Source of the DNA: DASXAQ01 sp036406615
GTDB lineage: Bacteria > Actinomycetota > UBA4738
Direction of reading: 5' to 3'
NCBI GenBank assembly: GCA_036406615.1
Contig: DASXAQ010000080.1
Coordinates: 1-45,817, forward strand
Length of the DNA stretch: 45,817 nt
This document shows, piece by piece, positions 16,431-24,336 of this stretch (positions within the stretch are counted from its first letter, which is position 1; every line of letters starts with the position of its first letter). The position numbers were made by a program, and so were the translations under genes. The notes under the pieces were generated by a model that saw only the letters and a program-made list of their open reading frames with translations, was not told the DNA's origin and did not search any database.

Positions 16431-18485
16431 GTGGCGTCCCGACCCAGGCGGGAGGCGGGGGCCGGGGCCGGCTGGGTCCCCGTTGCCGTCGTCGCGGTCG
16501 TCATCCTTGCGGCGCTCGTCCTCGTCTATCCGATCCACGGGTACCGCGTCGCGATCGGCCTGGACACGCCCGTCTACACGTGGTGGAGCCGCTTCGCCGG
16601 CGCCGCCGGGCTCGGAGGGTTGCAGACCGGCGCGCGGCCGGGCATCGTGGCGCTGCCCGCCGCATTGGCGGGGGTGCTCCGCCAGCCGGTCGCCGCGATC
16701 GTGGCGGCCCTCGGTCCGGTGTTCGTCGTCGCCTGTGCGCTCGGCGTCGGCGCCTGGATCTGGCTGGCGCTCGGAGCGGACCGGCTGCGGTTCGTGCTGG
16801 CGGGCGTTCTGACCGCCGCGTTCCTGTCGATCCTGCTGGACGGCTACCTGTCGACGCTCGCGTTCGGGTCGGGCCTGATCGCCGCGATGGCGGTGCTGGG
16901 TCACGCGCTCGCAACGGCGGCGCGAGGCAGAATCGCGTGGGGGCCCGCGCTCCTTGCCGGGGGGTTGCTGGGCGCGGCGGGGCTCTTCCACCCGCAACTG
17001 TTGCCGCTCGGCGCCGTCGTGGTGGCGGGCGGCGCCGCAGGCCTCGCCTGGGCATGGCGACGGCCGGCCGACCGCCCCGCGGGAGCGTTACGCGCGGCGG
17101 CCTTGACGATCGGCCTGGCGGCGATCGTGGCGCTCGCCCTGGTGGGCGCCGGGCTCCTGCTGTCGCGCGGCCCTGATCTCGGGTTGGTCGACACCTCGCG
17201 CGATTCGGTCCTTCGCCGATTCGGGCTTGGCGCGGCGCTGCGCGCGTCCTACGTGTCGAGCCTGCGAAGCGCGTTCCCCTGGTGGCGCGCGGCGCTGATG
17301 CTCGGGCTGGCGGCCACGTCGGTGCCGGCGCTGTTGCGCATGCGTCGGCCGGCGACGCCGGGCCGCGAGGACGGCAACGGCGAAGTCGAGGTCGATCCGG
17401 CAGCCCTCCCGGGTCGGGCGCTGTTCCTGGGCGCGATGGCGGCGTGGCTGCTGGTGTCGGCCGGCGGAGTCGTCCTGTTGCTGGCGGGCACGTCGGCCCC
17501 GGGCCAGCGCCTTGCCGCGTTCTGCGTGCCGCTGCCGGCCCTGGCCGCGATCGGACTGTCGGACCTTGCCTCGCGTGGCGTCGCCATCGGGAGCCGCCGC
17601 GTGTCGGGCGTCGTCGTCGCGGCGGCGCTCGGCGTGGTGTTCGTCGTCGCCGTCTATCCGACGTGGCTGCTGACGCACCCGCGGATCTCGCCGCAAGCGC
17701 TGACGCAGATGGCGGCCGCCGGACGTGAGATCGGATCCCAGCCGGCGAATCGCGCGCTGGTCCTGGTGATGGACGACCGAAGCGCGCACCCCGCGCTGCT
17801 GGTGACCCGGTACGAGAACTACCTGCGAAGCGTGGTGCCGCCGCTTCGCGTTCCCGCCGTCCACGTGTTCCTGGGGTCTCCGGCCGGGTATCTCGACGGA
17901 CTGCCGGGAGCGGACGGGTTGCCCGAACACGACCGCCTGGCGCGTGAGTCGTTGGCCGGGATCCGAGCGCTGCACGGCCCGCCGCCGCTCGCCGTGGTCC
18001 TGCAGGCGATCGATCCGGCAGGGTACCGGTCGGCGTCCTCGATCTCCGGCAGCCGCGTGCTGGCGCCCGGCGTGATCGCGTTGCCTCCGGGCCTGGGCGG
18101 CGGGCGAGGTCCTGACGGATCGGGCTGGACCGAGGCCGGCCCGGGCCCCATGTCGCCGTGGACGGTCGTATGGCTCGGGGCGGTCGTCCTGGGGATCGCG
18201 GGCGCGGTGGGGGCCGGATGGTCGGTGGTCGCCGTCCGAGCCGACGGTGTGGTGCCGGTGGCGGCGCTCGCGCCCGGGTTCGGGATGGCCGCCGTGGCAG
18301 TGGCGGGGGTCGGCATCGACGCCGCCGGCGTCCGCCTGGCCGACGCCGGCGGGTTCGTCGCCATCGGAGTGGCGCTCGTGCTCGGGGTCGTGGCCGCGGC
18401 AACCGTTCGCCGCGGCGAAGCAGGGTCCTCGGCTACGCGGGCGCCCGCCCGGCGGCCGTCGCCGGCGCACGCGACGCCCTCCTGA
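16431..18485 (+). CDS. large polytopic membrane protein of unknown function
   Basis: From the GTG one base after the trpS stop the protein is 684 residues with about a dozen hydrophobic segments, the first at about 12-32. Long runs of Ala, Val, Leu and Gly alternate with Arg-rich cytoplasmic ends. A soluble stretch of about 150 residues (roughly 420-570, containing NRALVLVMDDRSAHP) probably faces outside before the last helices. The overall plan, a short N-terminal tail, many helices and an external domain, resembles GT-C-like glycosyltransferases. No diagnostic motif was found, so no function is assigned. Its 3' end overlaps the converging mannosyltransferase-like gene by 53 bp. Confidence 0.75.
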   Translation: MASRPRREAGAGAGWVPVAVVAVVILAALVLVYPIHGYRVAIGLDTPVYTWWSRFAGAAGLGGLQTGARPGIVALPAALAGVLRQPVAAIVAALGPVFVVACALGVGAWIWLALGADRLRFVLAGVLTAAFLSILLDGYLSTLAFGSGLIAAMAVLGHALATAARGRIAWGPALLAGGLLGAAGLFHPQLLPLGAVVVAGGAAGLAWAWRRPADRPAGALRAAALTIGLAAIVALALVGAGLLLSRGPDLGLVDTSRDSVLRRFGLGAALRASYVSSLRSAFPWWRAALMLGLAATSVPALLRMRRPATPGREDGNGEVEVDPAALPGRALFLGAMAAWLLVSAGGVVLLLAGTSAPGQRLAAFCVPLPALAAIGLSDLASRGVAIGSRRVSGVVVAAALGVVFVVAVYPTWLLTHPRISPQALTQMAAAGREIGSQPANRALVLVMDDRSAHPALLVTRYENYLRSVVPPLRVPAVHVFLGSPAGYLDGLPGADGLPEHDRLARESLAGIRALHGPPPLAVVLQAIDPAGYRSASSISGSRVLAPGVIALPPGLGGGRGPDGSGWTEAGPGPMSPWTVVWLGAVVLGIAGAVGAGWSVVAVRADGVVPVAALAPGFGMAAVAVAGVGIDAAGVRLADAGGFVAIGVALVLGVVAAATVRRGEAGSSATRAPARRPSPAHATPS

Positions 18486-19908
18486 CTTCGGCCCGCACGG
18501 CCGCCACCAGCCCCACGATCACGGCAAGCTCGGCAAGCGACAGGCACAGCATCACGGGGCCCTGCCACGCGGTCCCGTGGACCGGCACCAGGAGCAGATA
18601 GCCCGCCTCCATCTGGCACGCGGCGGCGAACGCGACCACCGACAGCGGCGACGGGAACATGAGGCCGAGCAGCGGAATGGACCACGACACGTACCAGGGG
18701 AGGCTCCAGGGCGCCACGACGGCGAGCGTGAGCAACGAGACGCTCGCAGCCAAGTACGGCGACTGCGTGCGTACTGCCGGCAGCGTCAGGACGACGATTG
18801 CGGCGAGCGTCACGGCCGTCGGCCACACGCCGGGCGGACGCGTTGCGGCGGCGACGGAGGCGTGCAGGAGATCGCCCGACAGCAGCGAGGCGATCCAATG
18901 CGGTGCCTGCCACACCGAGAACGGATACTCCGCGCGCGCCGACGACCACACGGGCGACACGGCGGCCAGGCCGCCGAACGCAAGCGATCCCGCGACCACC
19001 GGGACCGCCGCGCCGGCCGCCAGCCACAGCCCAGCTCCTCCCGATCGCCGGCGCCACACCCACAGCGACGTCGCGGCCGCCGGCGCCAACGCGACGATCT
19101 TCACTGACGCGCCGAGGCCGAAGATCAGCCCGGCAGCGAACGCCGGCCCCATCGTCGCGACCAGCGCCCCGGCGAGCGACGCAAGGCCAACCAGGCCGTC
19201 GTTGTGCGCCGCGTTGGCGACGCCCAGGATCACGATCGGGTTCAGGCCGATCCACGCGGCGGCAGCCGCGGGCGCGAACGCCGACGCATCGAGCGTCTGG
19301 CCCGGAGGCCGAGGGCCGTCGTCGTCGGATGACCCGGCCGATCGTCGGCGGTACACCAGCAGCATCGCCAGCAGGATGGACATCGCCGCGAGCGTTTGGA
19401 ACGCGACGCGCGCGGCGGTCGCGGAGTCGCCGACGATCTTCGCGATCGCCGCCGACAGGGCCGTGTACGCCGCTCCGTACACCGACTTGGTGTCGCGCCA
19501 CTCGGCGCCGACGCGCGCGAGCCAGGGATCGCCCGGGTAGGCCGATGGCGGATGCCGGTACGGGTTCGCGTGGTGCACGGCCAGGATTCGCCCGTACATG
19601 ACGTGCGCCCACACGTCGCGGGACTCCCGGGGCGGCACGATCACGGCCGCCACGAGCAGCGCGCCGGCCAGTCCGAACACGATGCCCGGCGTGAGCCTCG
19701 AACGCAGACCGCCGTTCCACACCAGCGCGGCGAACGCGCCCATCGCCAGTGCGACGCCCGCGAGATGCGACGACCATTCGGCGGTGGTCGTCACGCCCGC
19801 TCCGAGCGGGCTCCCCGTCGACAGCGCGGTCGCCATCCCGGCGACGAGGCCGGCGAGCGCCAGCCACCAGGCGACCGCGGATCCGCGCGTCTCCCCGGCC
19901 TGCGCCAT
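18433..19908 (-). CDS. GT87-like polyprenyl-phosphate-dependent mannosyltransferase (GT-C fold)
   Basis: The product is 491 residues with about 11-13 membrane helices. The first external loop carries the family pattern RDVWAHVMYGRILAVHHANPY, then PPSAYPGDPW, a Trp-rich stretch and SVYGAAY, matching the sDl..Y...GR....NPY...P......w....YGP signature of actinobacterial mannosyltransferases (MptA/MptB/PimE relatives). It would move mannose from polyprenyl-phosphate to a lipoglycan outside the membrane. The substrate is inferred only. A 15-bp palindrome and a weak -10 (CACGAT) lie just before the ATG. Confidence 0.82.
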   Translation of the reverse strand: MAQAGETRGSAVAWWLALAGLVAGMATALSTGSPLGAGVTTTAEWSSHLAGVALAMGAFAALVWNGGLRSRLTPGIVFGLAGALLVAAVIVPPRESRDVWAHVMYGRILAVHHANPYRHPPSAYPGDPWLARVGAEWRDTKSVYGAAYTALSAAIAKIVGDSATAARVAFQTLAAMSILLAMLLVYRRRSAGSSDDDGPRPPGQTLDASAFAPAAAAAWIGLNPIVILGVANAAHNDGLVGLASLAGALVATMGPAFAAGLIFGLGASVKIVALAPAAATSLWVWRRRSGGAGLWLAAGAAVPVVAGSLAFGGLAAVSPVWSSARAEYPFSVWQAPHWIASLLSGDLLHASVAAATRPPGVWPTAVTLAAIVVLTLPAVRTQSPYLAASVSLLTLAVVAPWSLPWYVSWSIPLLGLMFPSPLSVVAFAAACQMEAGYLLLVPVHGTAWQGPVMLCLSLAELAVIVGLVAAVRAEVRRASRAPATAAGRAPA

Positions 19909-19913
19909 TCGAG

Positions 19914-19928
19914 GATCGTGACACGATC
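19914..19928. promoter_or_regulatory. 15-bp perfect palindrome, candidate operator
   Basis: GATCGTG-A-CACGATC has 7-bp arms around one base. It overlaps the CACGAT -10 (19915-19920) and begins 6 bp before the mannosyltransferase-like ATG, an ideal place for repression. Confidence 0.55.
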
Positions 19929-19958
19929 GCGTCGGCCCGGACGGGGTTGGGCCTGCGG

Positions 19959-22397
19959 CTACGAGACCAGGTTCAGGATCCGGCCGGGCACGTACACGAC
20001 CTGGCGCGGCTCCGCATCGCCCAGATGGCGCCGCACGCGATCTGAACGCAGCGCCGCCGACAGCGCGTCATCTCGATCCGCGTCGGCCGCAACCTGAATC
20101 CGGTCGCGCACGCGGCCGTCCACCTGGACCGCGATCGTGGCCATGTCCTCGTGAACCGCATCGGGGTCGAACGAGGGCCACGGCTGCCGATGCACCGAGA
20201 ACGGCCCGCCGAGCCGTTCCCACATCTCTTCCGCCACGTGGGGCGCGAACGGCGCCAGCAGCAGCGCGATCGTTCGCGTTGTCTCCCGCCATTCGGGGCC
20301 GGTCATCACGGCCCGCTCCGACGAGGCCCATCGGACCACCTCCATCAGGGCGGCCACCGCCGTGTTGAACTTCATGCGCTCGACGTCGCGGCCAACCCGC
20401 GCGATCGCGCGGTGCAAGGGGCGCGCGTCGACGCCGCCGGGCCCGTCCGGATCGGGGGCGGTGACCAGCCTCCAGGCCCGGCGGACGAACCGTTCGATGC
20501 CGGGCAGCCCGTCGCTCGAGAACGCGCCGCCCTCCTCCCAGGGCGCGCAGAACAGCAGGTGCAGCCGCAGCACGTCGGCGCCAACGCGGTCGATGAACTC
20601 GTCGGGCGTGACCACGTTGCCGCGGCTCTTGCTCATCTTCGCGCCCGACATCGTGAGCAGCCCGCCCAGGCGCAATCTCGGGAATGGCTCGGCGAACGAC
20701 ACCAGCCCCAGGTCGTGCAGCGCGCGCGTGACGAAGCGCGCGTACAGATGGTGGCGGCGGATGTGCTCGCTCCCGCCCGCGTACTGATCGACCGGCAGCA
20801 TGCGGCCCGTCCGCTCCGGATCCCACGCAGCGTCCGCGACGTCGCTCGACGGGTACCGAAGCAGGTACCACGCCGAATCCAGGAACGTGTCCGAGACGTC
20901 GGTCTCGCGACGGGCGGCTCCGCCGCAGGACGGACACGAGATGTTGACGAACGATTCGACCGAGGCCAGCGGGGATTCGCCGGTTCCGGCCGGATGGAAG
21001 TCCTCGACCTCGGGCAGCAGCACCGGGAGGTCCTCTTCCGGCACCGGCACCTCGCCGCACGCGTCGCAATGCACGATGGGGATCGGCGGCCCCCAGTACC
21101 GCTGCCGCGAGATCAGCCAATCGTGCAGGCGGTAGCGGACCGCCCGGCGGCCCAGGCCGCGCGACGCCAGCCAGTCGGCGATCGCATCGCGCGCCGTGGC
21201 CGAGTCGAGTCCGTCGAACTCGCCGGAGCCGGTCAGGACGCCGTCGTCGGTCCAGGCGCCACCGGTCACTGCGGTGCCGACCTCGGCATCGGCCCCGACC
21301 GCCGGAAGGACGACCGTCGCGATCGGCAGGTCGGCTTCGACGGCGAACTCGTGGTCGCGTGCGTCGTGCGCCGGAACGCCCATGATTGCGCCGGTGCCGT
21401 AGGACGCCACGACGTAGTCGGCGATCACGACGGGGATGCGCTCGCCGGTGGTCGGGTGGAGCACCTCGACGCCGGTGCGCGTGCCCGCCTGCGGCGGCGC
21501 ATCGCGGTCCGCCCGTTCGATGATCGGATGGCCGGGCGGCACGGCCAGGAACGTCACGCCGAACAGCGTGTCCACGCGGGTCGTGAAGGCCGACAGCACG
21601 TCGCGGGGGCGGCCGGCGATCGCGAAGTCGACCTCGACGCCCTCGGAGCGTCCGATCCAGTCGCGCTGGAGCCGCTTGGAGATGTCGGGCCAGTCGAGGT
21701 CGTCCAGCCCTGCCAGCAATTGGTCCGCGTACGCGGTGATCCGCAGCTGCCACTGCTTCATGAACCGCCGGGTCGCCTCGGTCCCGCACCGCTCGCACCG
21801 GTCGCCTTCCAGCTGTTCGAACGCCAGCACGGTCCGGCACGACGGGCACCACACGACCTCGGCGTCTTCGCGCACCGCCAGCCCGGCGCGATACAGCTGC
21901 AGGAACACCCACTGCGTCCACCGGTAGTAGGAGGGGTCGCTGGTGGCGAACTCGTGCGACCAGTCCCAGCCGGCGCCGATGCGGTGCAGTTGCCGGCGGA
22001 AGTTGCCGATCGTGCGCTCCGTCAGCGCCCTCGGGTGCTCGCCGACACGCAGCGCGTAGTTCTCGGTATGGATGCCGAAAGAGTCGAACCCGATCGGCTG
22101 GAAGACGTCGCGGCCGGCCATCCGCTGATACCGGCCGAACACGTCCGCGCCCGAGTACTTGAAGACGTTGCCGACGTGCAGGCCCTCGGCCGACGGGTAG
22201 GGGAACTCCACCGCGTTGAAGAACTTCGTCGCCGGGTCGGCGCGGTCGACGTCCACGAGGTACGTGCCCTCCGCCTCCCAGCGCGCCTGCCACTTCGCCT
22301 CGATCGCGGCGTGGTCGTAGGCGTCGTAAGCATCGTCGAGCGCCGACGTTTGAGGATCGTCGGACGGCTCGTCCTGGTCGTGGATTCGTGTGGACAC
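19959..22397 (-). CDS. leuS: leucyl-tRNA synthetase
   Basis: The GTG at 22397 is the likely start (812 residues): AAAGGAG lies 6 nt before it, while the in-frame ATG 30 nt upstream has no ribosome binding site and lies in a leader hairpin. The catalytic core has HVGN (74-77) and KMSKS (about 587-591). The CP1 editing domain retains TTRVDTLFGVTF and AHDARDHEFA, so it should proofread Ile and norvaline. Two Cys pairs (CPSC/CERC) suggest a zinc-binding insertion. It is preceded by an apparent leucine attenuator with its own promoter. Confidence 0.98.
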   Translation of the reverse strand: MSTRIHDQDEPSDDPQTSALDDAYDAYDHAAIEAKWQARWEAEGTYLVDVDRADPATKFFNAVEFPYPSAEGLHVGNVFKYSGADVFGRYQRMAGRDVFQPIGFDSFGIHTENYALRVGEHPRALTERTIGNFRRQLHRIGAGWDWSHEFATSDPSYYRWTQWVFLQLYRAGLAVREDAEVVWCPSCRTVLAFEQLEGDRCERCGTEATRRFMKQWQLRITAYADQLLAGLDDLDWPDISKRLQRDWIGRSEGVEVDFAIAGRPRDVLSAFTTRVDTLFGVTFLAVPPGHPIIERADRDAPPQAGTRTGVEVLHPTTGERIPVVIADYVVASYGTGAIMGVPAHDARDHEFAVEADLPIATVVLPAVGADAEVGTAVTGGAWTDDGVLTGSGEFDGLDSATARDAIADWLASRGLGRRAVRYRLHDWLISRQRYWGPPIPIVHCDACGEVPVPEEDLPVLLPEVEDFHPAGTGESPLASVESFVNISCPSCGGAARRETDVSDTFLDSAWYLLRYPSSDVADAAWDPERTGRMLPVDQYAGGSEHIRRHHLYARFVTRALHDLGLVSFAEPFPRLRLGGLLTMSGAKMSKSRGNVVTPDEFIDRVGADVLRLHLLFCAPWEEGGAFSSDGLPGIERFVRRAWRLVTAPDPDGPGGVDARPLHRAIARVGRDVERMKFNTAVAALMEVVRWASSERAVMTGPEWRETTRTIALLLAPFAPHVAEEMWERLGGPFSVHRQPWPSFDPDAVHEDMATIAVQVDGRVRDRIQVAADADRDDALSAALRSDRVRRHLGDAEPRQVVYVPGRILNLVS

Positions 22398-22470
22398 CGG
22401 CGGCTCCTTTCGCCCTCCCGGTCGCACGACTCGGGCGACCGGCCGGCCCCGGGCGTGGGCCGGGCACGAA

Positions 22471-22527
22471 GAACCCCCCGGCCGATCGGCGCGAGGGGTC
22501 AGGCGAGCACCGCCCGGGGTGCTCGCC
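22471..22527 (-). promoter_or_regulatory. leuS attenuator: tandem hairpins after the leader peptide
   Basis: Directly after the leader-peptide stop a perfect 10-bp hairpin (arms 22518-22527 and 22502-22511) forms, with a 6-nt loop. Its 5' arm contains GAGCA, which can also pair with UGCUC in the Leu codons. A second GC-rich hairpin (about 22471-22500, built around GCCGATCGGC and ACCCC/GGGGGT) is followed by TTCTTCG and looks like the terminator. A ribosome at the leader stop would cover the first hairpin's 5' arm; one stalled on the Leu codons would not. Confidence 0.65.
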
Positions 22528-22529
22528 GG

Positions 22530-22559
22530 CTACGTAAGGAGCAGGCGGCTTCGCGTCAT
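22530..22559 (-). CDS. leucine leader peptide MTRSRLLLT (leuS attenuation)
   Basis: This is a nine-codon ORF, ATG to TAG, with three consecutive and different leucine codons, CTG-CTC-CTT. Its ATG sits 7 nt after the -10 of a TTGACA promoter, so the transcript starts at or next to the AUG and the peptide is read leaderless. It lies 132 nt before the leuS start, followed at once by hairpins. This is the arrangement of a ribosome-mediated attenuator sensing leucyl-tRNA. Assignment is by architecture, not by homology. Confidence 0.75.
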   Translation of the reverse strand: MTRSRLLLT

Positions 22560-22566
22560 CGAGTAG

Positions 22567-22596
22567 ATGGTGCCAAGCCCGCGCCGGGGATGTCAA
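22567..22596 (-). promoter_or_regulatory. leuS promoter with perfect -35 TTGACA
   Basis: TTGACA (22596-22591) is followed after 18 nt by CACCAT (22572-22567), then 7 nt, then the leader-peptide ATG. It is one of the few clear -35 boxes in the window and lies in the gap after the CDF gene. Confidence 0.7.
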
Positions 22597-22629
22597 CGAC
22601 CGCCATCCAGCTGCGACCCGATGCCGCCC

Positions 22630-23559
22630 TCACGTGTGCATGCCGCGTTCGCGGTCGCGGTGCATGGCGGGCTCGAGCTGGAACGTCGAGTGCTCGATGT
22701 CGAAGTGGTCGGCCAGGCACGCGCCGAGCCCCTCCAGCACCGCAGCGCCGTCGGCGCCGTCGGCCAGCACGACGTGGGCCGACAACACGTTCATCCCGCT
22801 GGTGATCGTCCACGCGTGCAGGTCGTGCACGTCCGCCACGCCGGCCGTCTCCAGGATGTGGCCGCGGACCACGCCCATGTCGATGCCGCTCGGCGTCGCC
22901 TCCAGCAGCACATCGACCGCAGAGCGAAGCAGGCGCCACGTACGGGGCAGGATGAGCCAGCCGATCACGATGGACGCGACCGCGTCCGCGCGGCCGAATC
23001 CGGTGGCGACCACGACGATGGCGGCGACCAGCACCGCGGCCGCGCCCAGCAGGTCGCTCCATGCCTCCAGGAACGCCGCTCGCGCGTTGAGGCTCTGCGA
23101 CTGGCCGGACCGCAGCAGGATGAGCGACGCCGCGTTGCCGCCGATGCCGACGCACGCGAACGCGATCATGACGCCGCCGGCGACCTCGGGCGGGGAGACG
23201 AGCCGGCGAATCCCCTCCACGACGACGAACGCGGCCACGCCGAACAGCAACACGGCGTTCAGCACGGCTGCCAGGATCTCCAGTCGGTACGACCCGAAGG
23301 TTCGATCCGCCGTCGCGGGTCGCGCCGCGAGCCAGATCGCCAGCAACGACAACCCGATGCCCGCGGCGTCCGCGCCCGTGTGGCCGGCGTCGGCGAGCAG
23401 GGCCAGGCTGTGCGCGATGATGCCGCCGATCACCTCGGCCGCGACGATCGCCAGCGTGATCGCCAGCACGGCCGCCAGCCGGCGGCGGTGCCGCGCCGCG
23501 GCGCTGGGCGAGGCGTCCGCGTTCGCGTTGCCGCCGGCGTTCGACTCGGGCCGGGTCAT
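22630..23559 (-). CDS. cation diffusion facilitator (CDF) metal exporter, CzcD/ZnT-like
   Basis: The product is 309 residues with six predicted helices and a cytoplasmic C-terminal domain. TM2 has the metal motif HTGAD (His60, Asp64) in LLADAGHTGADAAG. FGSYRLEILAAVLNAVLL is the CzcD-type TM3 signature. In TM5, where zinc exporters have HxxxD, the sequence is FLEAWSDLLG, giving Glu165 and Asp169. It would export divalent cations by proton antiport; the changed site may alter specificity. The gene starts at ATG 7 nt after TACGCT, probably leaderless. Confidence 0.92.
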   Translation of the reverse strand: MTRPESNAGGNANADASPSAAARHRRRLAAVLAITLAIVAAEVIGGIIAHSLALLADAGHTGADAAGIGLSLLAIWLAARPATADRTFGSYRLEILAAVLNAVLLFGVAAFVVVEGIRRLVSPPEVAGGVMIAFACVGIGGNAASLILLRSGQSQSLNARAAFLEAWSDLLGAAAVLVAAIVVVATGFGRADAVASIVIGWLILPRTWRLLRSAVDVLLEATPSGIDMGVVRGHILETAGVADVHDLHAWTITSGMNVLSAHVVLADGADGAAVLEGLGACLADHFDIEHSTFQLEPAMHRDRERGMHT

Positions 23560-23566
23560 CCCCAGC

Positions 23567-23572
23567 AGCGTA
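23567..23572 (-). promoter_or_regulatory. -10 element TACGCT for the CDF gene
   Basis: TACGCT on the minus strand is 7 nt before the ATG at 23559; no Shine-Dalgarno is present. Confidence 0.5.
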
Positions 23573-23593
23573 TCCCGGCCCCCCGGGCCGGCA

Positions 23594-24316
23594 TCAGAGT
23601 TCGACCGCGGTCAGGAACCGATCGAGCAGCGCGCGGTCGCCCTCGACGATCACGTCGTCGGGGCCGAGCCGGCGCCAGAGCAGCAACAGGAGATCCGAGG
23701 CCGAGCCGCGGGCCACGGCCGAAGGGTCGTCATGGTGCCCGCGCGCGCCGGCGAACCCGTCCGGCCCCACGGTGATCGTCCAGCCCTCGCCGCCGTCCGT
23801 GCGGTGCAGGTGGATCACCTCGCCGTCGCCGGTCAAGGATGCTGCCTCCTCGGGGGAGACGCACACCTCGAGCCACTCGTCCACGCCGTCGACGGCGAGG
23901 GCCGGCCCCACCGGCTTCACGGCGCCCACCGCCTGCTGCGCGTCGACGCGATGCACGGCGGTCTCCTGGGCCATGCGCCGGTACCAGAACCCGGCATCCT
24001 GCCGGGGCGGGTGCCACGTCCACATCGAGGTCGTCGGGTCGGTCGCGGTAAGCGTTGCGATCAGCCGCTCGAGGCCGGCTTCGTACCAATCGATCCGTTG
24101 CCCTCGATCGGGGGCCTTCGGCGCCGAGCCCTGTTCGCTCGCGCGCGCCCGAACCATTCCCTCGGCCCAGCCATGCGTGCGTCCGACGTGGGCCACCAAC
24201 CGGGCGACGTCCCACTCCGGACACGAGGGGACGGGGCGGTCCAGGTTGCCTCGCGCGGCCGCCGACAACGCGTACCCGTCCTCCCGCAGCGAAGCGAGAT
24301 AGTCGTCGGGGGTCAC
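23594..24316 (-). CDS. mycothiol-dependent maleylpyruvate isomerase family protein (DinB-like fold)
   Basis: The product is 240 residues from GTG 24316. The N-terminal four-helix metal domain carries CPEWDVARLVAHVGRTHGW, and ETAVHRVDA gives His43, Glu118 and His122, the His-Glu-His zinc site of mycothiol-dependent enzymes. The C-terminal half has the additional alpha/beta domain of the family. Members use mycothiol as cofactor or S-transfer acceptor; the substrate is not evident. The start at 24316 is preferred over GTG 24334, because CACACT lies 8 nt upstream and the longer start would fall in the shared promoter. The gene is divergent from the crotonase. Confidence 0.87.
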   Translation of the reverse strand: MTPDDYLASLREDGYALSAAARGNLDRPVPSCPEWDVARLVAHVGRTHGWAEGMVRARASEQGSAPKAPDRGQRIDWYEAGLERLIATLTATDPTTSMWTWHPPRQDAGFWYRRMAQETAVHRVDAQQAVGAVKPVGPALAVDGVDEWLEVCVSPEEAASLTGDGEVIHLHRTDGGEGWTITVGPDGFAGARGHHDDPSAVARGSASDLLLLLWRRLGPDDVIVEGDRALLDRFLTAVEL

Positions 24317-24323
24317 GGCTCGG

Positions 24324-24336
24324 TAGTGTGCCACAC
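24324..24336. promoter_or_regulatory. overlapping divergent -10 elements with a GTGTG-C-CACAC palindrome
   Basis: Plus-strand TAGTGT (24324-24329) is 7 nt before GTG 24337, and minus-strand CACACT (24330-24325) is 8 nt before GTG 24316. The two share five bases. An 11-bp palindrome at 24326-24336 overlaps both, so one protein could control both genes. Confidence 0.5.

Noticed and set aside
22428..22560. T-box riboswitch upstream of leuS
   Set aside because: No specifier stem, AG-bulge or TGGN antiterminator pattern could be seen; the Leu-codon ORF plus hairpins explains the leader better.
20151..22805. 884-codon frame antisense to leuS
   Set aside because: Shadow frame running through leuS, its leader and the CDF gene end; low-complexity and without motifs.
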